64,000 bases of DNA from Nocardia abscessus (lineage in GTDB: Bacteria; Actinomycetota; Actinomycetes; Mycobacteriales; Mycobacteriaceae): assembly GCF_015477775.1 (NCBI RefSeq), contig NZ_JADLQO010000017.1, forward strand, positions 124,001 through 188,000, given 5' to 3'. A model generated the notes under the pieces. That model was not told where the DNA came from and searched no databases. It saw nothing but the letters and a program-made list of their open reading frames with translations. This document shows, piece by piece, positions 56,309-64,000 of the stretch. Made by a program: the position numbers and the translations under genes. Position 1 is the first letter of the stretch, and each line of letters begins with the position of its first letter.

Positions 56309-57589
56309 TCAGCCACCGGTCTGCGCGGCCACCGCGGCGCGCATACCCGCGGTGATCGTCGCGATATCGCCGGACGTGCTGATGAACGGCGGCATGGTGT
56401 ACACCAGGTTGCGGAACGGACGCAGCCACACCCCGGCCGCGACCGCCGCCTCGGTCGCGGCGCGCATGTCGACCGGACGGTCCAGCTCGATCACACCGAT
56501 CGCGCCGAGCACCCGCGCCTCGACCACGCCCGGCAGGCCGCGCACCGCATCGAGACCCCCCGTCAATTCCGCCTCGATGCGGGCCACTTCGCCGTGCCAG
56601 TCCCGCGAGCGCAGCAGCTCGATGGACGCGACGGCGACCGCGCAGGCCAGCGGATTGCCCATGAACGTGGGCCCGTGCATGAGCCCGCCGTGCGCCGCGC
56701 TGATCGTCTCGGCGATCCGCGCGGTGCACAGCGCGGCGGCGAGCGTGAGATAACCGCCGGTCAGCGCTTTGCCGACGCACATCACATCCGGGCTCACCCC
56801 GGCGTGCTCGGCCGCGAAAAGCGTTCCGGTGCGGCCGAATCCGGTCGCGATCTCGTCGAAGACCAGCAGCACGCCGTGTTCGTCGCACAGCCTGCGCAGG
56901 TCGGTCAGATAACCGGGGTGGTGCCAGCGCATCCCGCCCGCGCCCTGCACGACCGGCTCCACGACGACCGCAGCGAGTTCGCCCGCGTGCGCGGCGAACA
57001 GGCCCTCCAGTTCCGTGACGTACTCCGGCAGGTACTCACGCGGCGGCACCGGCGCGAACACCTGATGCGCCAGGATGTCGGTCCACAGCGAGTGCATGCC
57101 GCCCTCCGGGTCGCACACGCTCATCGGCGTGAACGTGTCGCCGTGATAGCCGCCGCGCCAGGTAAGCAGCCGCCGCTTGTGCGGCTTGCCCAGCGAACGC
57201 CAGTACTGCAAGCACATCTTCACGGCGACCTCGACCGACACCGAGCCGGAGTCGCACAGGAACACCTTGTCCAGTCCGGCGGGTGTCGATTCGACGAGCA
57301 GTTCGGCCAGCCGGGCCGCGGGCTCGTGGGTGAGCCCGCCGAACATCACGTGACTCATGCGCCGCGACTGGGCGACGAGCGCGGCGTCGAGCACCGGATG
57401 CCGGTAGCCGTGGATGGCCGCCCACCAGGAACTCATGCCGTCGACCAGCTCGCGTCCGTCGGCCAAGGTGAGCCTTGTCCCGGCGGCGGCAGCCACCACC
57501 AGCGGCTCGGTCGTCGCGGGAAAGCCGCCGTACGGATGCCAGACGTGCTCGGCGTCGAGGGCGGTGATCTCGTCGGGGGTCAGTGCCAC
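56309..57589 (-). CDS. bioA: Adenosylmethionine-8-amino-7-oxononanoate aminotransferase
   Basis: BioA makes diaminopelargonic acid using S-adenosylmethionine as amino donor. The 426 residues show HVWHPYGGF, DGMSSWWAAIHGY, the GSVSVEVAVKMCLQYW segment, GGYHGDTFTPMSVCDPEGGMHSLW, VLLVFDEIATGFGRTGTLFAAEHAGVSPDVMCVGKALTGGYLTLAA with the PLP Lys, and GPTFMGNPLACAVA. The GTG at 57589 follows GAGGA. In mycobacteria bioF follows directly; here about 1.4 kb of other genes intervene. It has its own operator palindrome at 57628-57644. Confidence 0.96.
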   Translation of the reverse strand: MALTPDEITALDAEHVWHPYGGFPATTEPLVVAAAAGTRLTLADGRELVDGMSSWWAAIHGYRHPVLDAALVAQSRRMSHVMFGGLTHEPAARLAELLVESTPAGLDKVFLCDSGSVSVEVAVKMCLQYWRSLGKPHKRRLLTWRGGYHGDTFTPMSVCDPEGGMHSLWTDILAHQVFAPVPPREYLPEYVTELEGLFAAHAGELAAVVVEPVVQGAGGMRWHHPGYLTDLRRLCDEHGVLLVFDEIATGFGRTGTLFAAEHAGVSPDVMCVGKALTGGYLTLAAALCTARIAETISAAHGGLMHGPTFMGNPLACAVAVASIELLRSRDWHGEVARIEAELTGGLDAVRGLPGVVEARVLGAIGVIELDRPVDMRAATEAAVAAGVWLRPFRNLVYTMPPFISTSGDIATITAGMRAAVAAQTGG

Positions 57590-57627
57590 AGGAATCCTCG
57601 CGTCACGGCCCCGGCCCGCCGGGGCGG

Positions 57628-57644
57628 CTTGAACACCGTTCAAG
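57628..57644. promoter_or_regulatory. BioQ operator upstream of bioA
   Basis: The 17-bp palindrome CTTGAAC-ACC-GTTCAAG is identical to the one upstream of bioF. A TAACTT hexamer (57647-57642, minus strand) overlapping one arm is a possible -10, placing the operator over the transcription start. Confidence 0.8.
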
Positions 57645-57716
57645 TTAGCACCCGAGCTGCGGGCGCTCGGCACGAGTTCGGCCGTTTCGCACCCGCCGCC
57701 GCCGACGGCCGATATT

Positions 57717-57733
57717 CTTTGACAAAGTCAAAG
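57717..57733. promoter_or_regulatory. Palindromic operator of the MarR-GNAT gene
   Basis: CTTTGAC-AAA-GTCAAAG is a perfect 17-bp inverted repeat. A TATTCT -10 (57713-57718) overlaps its first bases, and a TTGGAG ribosome-binding site follows, so the site covers the transcription start of the fusion gene and suggests autoregulation. Confidence 0.65.
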
Positions 57734-57745
57734 ATTGGAGCCGCC

Positions 57746-58678
57746 GTGACCGCTGCCGCCGCCGAGATCGCCGCCGTGCGCGAATTCAACCGCCACTACA
57801 CCCGGGCGATCGGCGTGCTACGGGAGGGACTGCACGACAGCCGGTACTCGCTCACCGAAGCGCGTGTCCTGTTCGAGCTGGCGGCGTCCGACGCGACCGA
57901 GGTGGTCACGCTGCGGCACACCCTCGACCTGGACGCGGGCTACCTCAGCCGCATCCTGGCCCGGTTCGAACAGTCCGGCCTGGTGCGACGCAATCGCTCC
58001 GACAGCGACGGCCGTCGGCAAGAGGTCCGGCTGACCGAGCGGGGCCGGGATGTCTTCGCGACGCTCGACCAGCGCTCCAGCGACGAGGTCGGCGCGCTGC
58101 TCGACGCACGGCCGCCCGCGACCCGGGCGCGGCTGCTCACCGCGATGCGGACCATCCAGCAGATTCTGGAGCAGCCCGCCGACGCACCCTCGTTCACCCT
58201 GCGCGCTCCCCAACCCGGCGACTACGGCTGGGTGATCCAACGGCATGCGGAGCTCTACGCCGACGAGTACGGCTGGGACAGCACGTACGAGGAGCTGATC
58301 GTGCGGATCGTGGCCGACTATCTGACTTCCCGCGACGAGCAGCGCGAGCGCGCCTGGATCGCGGAGGCCGAAGGCCGCCCCGTGGGCAGTGTCTTCTGCG
58401 TCCGCGAGGACGACGCCACCGCGCGGCTGCGGCTGCTACTGGTCGAACCCACCGCGCGTGGCCTCGGCGTCGGCGCGGCGCTCGTCGACGAATGCCTGCG
58501 CTTCGCCACCGCGGCGGGGTACCGGGAGATAGTGCTGTGGACCAATGACGTGCTCGCCGCGGCGCGGCGCGTCTACCAGCGCGCGGGATTCGAACTGGTC
58601 GAGCAGAGCCCGCATCACAGCTGGGGACACGACCTGGTCGGCCAGACCTGGCGGCGGTCACTCGCGCCCGCGCAGTGA
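57746..58678 (+). CDS. MarR-GNAT fusion regulator/acetyltransferase
   Basis: This 310-residue two-domain protein has an N-terminal MarR domain (1-145) with the HTH VVTLRHTLDLDAGYLSRILARFEQSGLVRR and wing NRSDSDGRRQEVRLTERG, and a C-terminal GNAT acetyltransferase (about 155-305) with WIAEAEGRPVGSVFCVRE, LRLLLVEPTARGLGVGAALVDECLRFA (acetyl-CoA loop) and VYQRAGFELVEQ. Such fusions are widespread but little studied; the acetylation target is unknown. The GTG at 57746 follows TTGGAG. A perfect palindrome overlaps its promoter. It lies between two MarR/cupin-type neighbourhoods. Confidence 0.9.
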   Translation: MTAAAAEIAAVREFNRHYTRAIGVLREGLHDSRYSLTEARVLFELAASDATEVVTLRHTLDLDAGYLSRILARFEQSGLVRRNRSDSDGRRQEVRLTERGRDVFATLDQRSSDEVGALLDARPPATRARLLTAMRTIQQILEQPADAPSFTLRAPQPGDYGWVIQRHAELYADEYGWDSTYEELIVRIVADYLTSRDEQRERAWIAEAEGRPVGSVFCVREDDATARLRLLLVEPTARGLGVGAALVDECLRFATAAGYREIVLWTNDVLAAARRVYQRAGFELVEQSPHHSWGHDLVGQTWRRSLAPAQ

Positions 58679-58688
58679 CCGCGACGAG

Positions 58689-59126
58689 TCATCCGTCTGC
58701 CGCGAGCGCCGCACCCACTCCCGCCAGCGCCGCGCGCAGTTCCGCGAGGCGACGCTCCCCCAATTCCCGCGCCACCGTCCGTTCGATCTCGCGAATCCGC
58801 CCCTCCGCCACGGCCAGCGCCGCGCGGCCCGCCGGGGTGACCGTCACCACCCGCGCCCGCCGGTCGGCCGGATCGACCTGACGCGCCACCAGGCCGCGGC
58901 GCTCCAGATGCGTCACCAGCTCCCCCATCGACTGCTGCGCCATCCCGGCCGCCTCGGCCAGCGCGGTGATCCGCGACCCGTTCGGATCGAGGTAGCGAAA
59001 CACCGCGTAGTGCGCGGGACGCAGTTGCGCGTCGAGCCGCGCGCGCAACTCCTCGTTCAACGCGCGCTCGTAAGCGGCGGTGGCCTGGCTGAGCAATTTC
59101 AGCAATGTCGGTTCACCCGTTGACAT
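58689..59126 (-). CDS. MarR-family regulator beside a second cupin gene
   Basis: This 145-residue MarR protein has a dimerisation helix (LLKLLSQATAAYERALNEELRARLD), HTH (SRITALAEAAGMAQQSMGELVTHLERRGLVAR) and wing (QVDPADRRARVVTVTPAGRAAL). It is divergent from a cupin gene whose ATG is 29 bases away. The gap contains AAGGT-T-ACCTT at 59133-59143 between TATAAA-like -10 sequences. It converges with the MarR-GNAT gene, ending ten bases from its stop. Confidence 0.88.
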   Translation of the reverse strand: MSTGEPTLLKLLSQATAAYERALNEELRARLDAQLRPAHYAVFRYLDPNGSRITALAEAAGMAQQSMGELVTHLERRGLVARQVDPADRRARVVTVTPAGRAALAVAEGRIREIERTVARELGERRLAELRAALAGVGAALAADG

Positions 59127-59132
59127 ATTATG

Positions 59133-59149
59133 AAGGTTACCTTTATATC
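59133..59149. promoter_or_regulatory. MarR operator and cupin -10 element
   Basis: The 11-bp palindrome AAGGT-T-ACCTT (59133-59143) is directly followed by TATATC (59144-59149), a -10 six bases before the cupin ATG at 59156. On the minus strand TATAAA (59148-59143) can serve the MarR gene, so both promoters share the site. Confidence 0.55.
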
Positions 59150-59155
59150 TGAGAG

Positions 59156-59704
59156 ATGCCAGCCGCACGCACCCTCACCTTCCGCAACGGGCACCGCGTC
59201 ACGCTTGTCGCGCAGAGCACTGATGAACAGGGCTCCTACCTGCGGCTCGAGCACGTGCTGCCGCGAGCCGAACGCCAAGCGGGCCCGCATTGGCATCCGG
59301 TGCTCACCGAGCGGTGGACGGTCCGGCACGGACGGCTCCGATTCCGTATCGATGGCACGGAGGTCGTCGCGCATCCCGGCGACACGGTCACGGCGCCGCC
59401 GGGCTCGGTGCACGAATTCCGCAGCGAGATCCCCGGCACGGTGATCGATCACGAGATCCGGCCGCCGCTGCGGCACTGGGACATGTTCCGGCTCTGGCAC
59501 AACTTGGATCGCGCTGGGCGAACCACCTCGGCGCGGGTGCCGCGCGACCCGTTCGCCCTCGCCCTGCTGTGGGAGTTCCAGGACGGCTATCTGGCGGGCA
59601 TGCCCGTGTTGCTGCAACGGGCCGTGCTCGGCGGTCTGGCACGCGTCGCGGTACGCCTCGGCTATCGGCGCCGCTGGCTGGAAAACGCCTCCGACCTCCC
59701 CTGA
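59156..59704 (+). CDS. Cupin-domain protein with C-terminal extension
   Basis: This 182-residue protein has an N-terminal cupin barrel (about 1-110) with a good first motif (AGPHWHPVLTERWTVRHGRLRFRIDG: His, His, Glu) and second motif (HPGDTVTAPPGSVHEFRSE with a His), so a metal site is likely intact. The C-terminal 70 residues are helical (FALALLWEFQDGYLAGMPVLLQRAVLGGLARVAVRLGY) and moderately hydrophobic. Substrate unknown. It shares a promoter region with the divergent MarR gene. Confidence 0.85.
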   Translation: MPAARTLTFRNGHRVTLVAQSTDEQGSYLRLEHVLPRAERQAGPHWHPVLTERWTVRHGRLRFRIDGTEVVAHPGDTVTAPPGSVHEFRSEIPGTVIDHEIRPPLRHWDMFRLWHNLDRAGRTTSARVPRDPFALALLWEFQDGYLAGMPVLLQRAVLGGLARVAVRLGYRRRWLENASDLP

Positions 59705-59750
59705 CCCACCCAGCCAGAACCACCCGCGCATCCGGAGGCGCGGCTGCCGC

Positions 59751-59756
59751 TACTGT
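59751..59756 (+). promoter_or_regulatory. -10 element, leaderless treX promoter
   Basis: TACTGT ends seven bases before the ATG at 59764; no Shine-Dalgarno sequence is present. Confidence 0.5.
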
Positions 59757-59763
59757 CGTTGCC

Positions 59764-61884
<2,121 letters not shown>

Positions 61885-61889
61885 CCCGA

Positions 61890-64000
61890 ATGCCGATGAA
61901 CGCACCCGACTCCTCCGAGATACACGTGACCGACCCGCTGTCCCTCCGACGCAAGCCCGCCCGCCAGACGACCATCCGCAGCACCTACCGGCTACAGCTG
62001 CGACCGGACGCACTGACCTTCGCCGAAGCGCGCGCCATCGCGGAATACCTTCAGCAGCTGGGCATTTCCCACCTGTACCTCTCGCCGATCCTGACCGCGG
62101 CGCACGGCTCGACGCACGGGTACGACGTCACCGACCCGACCACGGTCTCCGCCGCCCTCGGTGGACCGACCGGGCTCAAGGCCCTTGCCGACGAGGTGCG
62201 CAGCCGCGGTATGGGACTGATCGTCGACCTGGTGCCCAACCATGTCGGGGTCGCCGATCCGCGGCAGAACGCCTGGTGGTGGGACGTCCTGCGGAACGGC
62301 CAGGAGTCGAGGTTCGCGCCGTATTTCGACATCGACTGGAGCCCGGGCAACGGCGCAGGCGGCCGGCTGGCGCTGCCGGTGCTGCAGAGCGAGAACGACC
62401 CGGCCGCCTTGACCGTCGACCGCTCCGGCGCCGAACCCATGCTCGCGCTGCACGACCTGCGTTTCCCGATCGCGCCGGGCACCGACGGCGACAATGCGCT
62501 GCGCATCCACGACAAGCAGCACTACCGCCTGGTGAGCTGGAAGGCCGGGCTGTGCACCTACCGGCGTTTCTTCGCGGTCAGCAGCCTGGCCGGGATCCGT
62601 CAGGAGAGCCCCGAGGTCTTCGAGGTCACCCACCGCGAACTCGCCGCGTGGTGCGAGCACGACCTGATCGACGGCGTGCGGGTCGACCATCCGGACGGTC
62701 TGTCCGACCCCGCCGGATACCTCACCCGGCTGCGCAGGCTGATCGGCCCGCACCGGTTGCTGCTGGTTGAGAAGATCCTGGCCAACCGCGAGCCGCTGGA
62801 CGCGACGCTGCCGATCGACGGCACCACCGGCTACGAGGCGCTGGCCGATTTCGGCGGCGTGCTGATCGATCCGCGCGGCGAACACGCGCTCACCGAACTG
62901 TCGCGGCGGGTCGCCGGGCACGGCAGCGACCGAGCCTGGATCGGCGAGACCGAGCACCGGATCAAGCGCGCTGTCGCGGAAACCGTTCTGGCGCCGGAGG
63001 TCCGGCGGCTGGTGGCCGTGATCAAACAGGACGCGAACGCCGAGAGTTTCGACACCATGGCGCTGACCAACGCCACCATCGAGGTGCTGGCGTTCATGCC
63101 GGTGTACCGGGCCGACTACGCGCCGCTGGCCGGGATGGCCGGTGCGGTGATCGCCGAGGTGGAAAAGCGCAACAGCGAGCTCACCGCGCCGCTGGCGGTC
63201 CTGGTCGCGGCGCTGGCCGCCGACGGGGCCGCGGCGGTGCGCTTCAGCCAGGTCTGCGGCGCGGTGACCGCGAAGGCCGTCGAGGACACCATGTTCTATC
63301 AGGCCGCGCGGCTGGTCTCGTTGCAGGAGGTGGGCGGCAACCCGGCGCGCTTCGGCCACTCGCTCAACGAATTCCACCTGTCCAACAGCCAGCGCGCTCA
63401 GCGCTGGCCCGCGACCATGACGACGCTGTCCACGCACGACACCAAGCGCGGCGAGGACGTGCGCGCCCGCATCGGCGTGCTGTCGCAGGCCGCGGAGACC
63501 TGGGCTCGCAATGTCGACTCCTGGCTGGAGACCACTCCGGCGCCGGACGGGGCGACGGCGCTTTTCCTGTTGCAGAACATGTTCGGCGTGTGGCCCGCGG
63601 ACGGGCGACCGGCCGCGTCGGTGCCGGGCCTGCGCGAGCGGCTGCACGCGTTCGCCGAGAAAGCGATGCGAGAGGCGAACACCAAGACCTCCTGGGAGGA
63701 GCCCGACGCCGAGTTCGAGTCCGCCGTGCACGCGTGGATGGACGCGGTGATCGACGGGCCGGTGGGCTCCGAACTCGGCGACCTGGTGCACGAGCTGGCG
63801 CCGCACGCCTGGTCCGACGCGTTGTCACAGAAACTGCTGCAGCTGTGCGGCCCGGGCATCCCGGACGTCTACCAGGGCTGTGAGCTGTGGGAGGACTCCC
63901 TCGTCGACCCGGACAACCGCAGGCCGGTGGACTTCGCCGCCCGCGCGGGCATGCTGCAATCGCTCACCGGCACACCGGCGCTGGACACCACCGGCGCGGC
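61890..64000 (+). CDS. treY: Maltooligosyl trehalose synthase, 3' end outside the window
   Basis: TreY isomerises the reducing-end glucose of maltooligosaccharides into a terminal trehalose unit, later released by TreZ. About 703 codons are present before the window ends, without a stop; the family is about 760-830 residues. Landmarks are STYRLQLRPDALTFAEA, GISHLYLSPILTAAHGSTHGYDVTDPT, GMGLIVDLVPNHVGV, nucleophile Asp266 in DGVRVDHPDG, acid/base Glu294 in LLVEKILANRE, MTTLSTHDTKRGEDVRARI, and PGIPDVYQGCELWEDSLVDPDNRRPVD. The start is uncertain: ATG 61890, ATG 61896 and GTG 61926 are all in frame, and the conserved fold begins near residue 29. It is translated directly after treX. Confidence 0.95.
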   Translation, partial: MPMNAPDSSEIHVTDPLSLRRKPARQTTIRSTYRLQLRPDALTFAEARAIAEYLQQLGISHLYLSPILTAAHGSTHGYDVTDPTTVSAALGGPTGLKALADEVRSRGMGLIVDLVPNHVGVADPRQNAWWWDVLRNGQESRFAPYFDIDWSPGNGAGGRLALPVLQSENDPAALTVDRSGAEPMLALHDLRFPIAPGTDGDNALRIHDKQHYRLVSWKAGLCTYRRFFAVSSLAGIRQESPEVFEVTHRELAAWCEHDLIDGVRVDHPDGLSDPAGYLTRLRRLIGPHRLLLVEKILANREPLDATLPIDGTTGYEALADFGGVLIDPRGEHALTELSRRVAGHGSDRAWIGETEHRIKRAVAETVLAPEVRRLVAVIKQDANAESFDTMALTNATIEVLAFMPVYRADYAPLAGMAGAVIAEVEKRNSELTAPLAVLVAALAADGAAAVRFSQVCGAVTAKAVEDTMFYQAARLVSLQEVGGNPARFGHSLNEFHLSNSQRAQRWPATMTTLSTHDTKRGEDVRARIGVLSQAAETWARNVDSWLETTPAPDGATALFLLQNMFGVWPADGRPAASVPGLRERLHAFAEKAMREANTKTSWEEPDAEFESAVHAWMDAVIDGPVGSELGDLVHELAPHAWSDALSQKLLQLCGPGIPDVYQGCELWEDSLVDPDNRRPVDFAARAGMLQSLTGTPALDTTGA

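Overview
The window is chromosomal DNA of a high-G+C actinomycete, most probably a Nocardia or close Nocardiaceae relative. Support comes from the very high G+C content, many GTG starts, short overlapping genes, promoters of the form TANNNT placed 6-8 bases before a start codon, and a gene order that I recall as matching M. tuberculosis Rv1563c-Rv1618 (treY-treX, bioA-bioF-bioD, bioB-Rv1590-Rv1591, Nudix-nadA-nadB-nadC, hisD-C-B-H-A-impA-hisF-hisI, bcpB, trpE-Rv1610-trpC-B-A, lgt, pyk, tesB) read in the opposite direction. No tRNA, rRNA, CRISPR, prophage or insertion sequence was recognised.

Layout. 1-765: no supportable gene. 0.8-7.9 kb: a low-molecular-weight tyrosine phosphatase, a small hypothetical protein, thioesterase tesB, pyruvate kinase, an amino-acid ABC uptake pair without an ATPase, a TM2 membrane protein and lgt. 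8.3-13.7 kb: trpE, a trp-linked membrane protein, trpC, trpB and trpA (minus strand). 13.9-16.1 kb: a small protein, a peroxiredoxin, a membrane protein and a MarR regulator (plus strand). 16.1-26 kb: the histidine genes hisI, an F420-type oxidoreductase, hisF, impA and hisA, then a four-gene inserted block (MarR, SnoaL-like lipoprotein, membrane protein, secreted protein), then hisH, hisB, hisC and hisD. 26-32 kb: a membrane Ser/Thr kinase, a penicillin-binding lipoprotein, arylamine N-acetyltransferase and a secreted hydrolase. 32-34.4 kb: TerB-like, HTH_42 and GNAT proteins. 34.4-38.9 kb: nadC, nadB and nadA facing an NrtR-type regulator across a 23-bp palindrome. 39-43.8 kb: a small basic protein, a cold-shock protein, PhoD phosphatase, a P-loop kinase and DUF1353/DUF2567 proteins. 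43.5-45.5 kb: bsaP and bioB facing a BioQ-like TetR regulator. 45.8-52.8 kb: an MFS exporter, a four-gene sulfonate-type ABC and flavin monooxygenase operon, and a membrane-anchored hydrolase. 52.8-57.6 kb: a truncated SRPBCC gene, bioD, bioF, an inserted MarR/cupin block and bioA. 57.7-59.7 kb: a MarR-GNAT fusion and a second MarR/cupin pair. 59.8-64 kb: treX and treY, the latter cut by the window end.

How it works together. The core is amino-acid and cofactor biosynthesis. HisA is expected to be the bifunctional PriA serving both histidine and tryptophan, because no trpF is present here. Biotin genes occur at three separate places, each preceded by the same TGAAC-N3-GTTCA palindrome, with the likely repressor gene beside bioB, which suggests one BioQ regulon. 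NAD synthesis carries its own Nudix-derived repressor and operator. Accessory genes have been inserted into the his and bio clusters, and several small regulator/target pairs carry clear palindromic operators. These, rather than any unknown large machinery, are the most interesting parts of the window.
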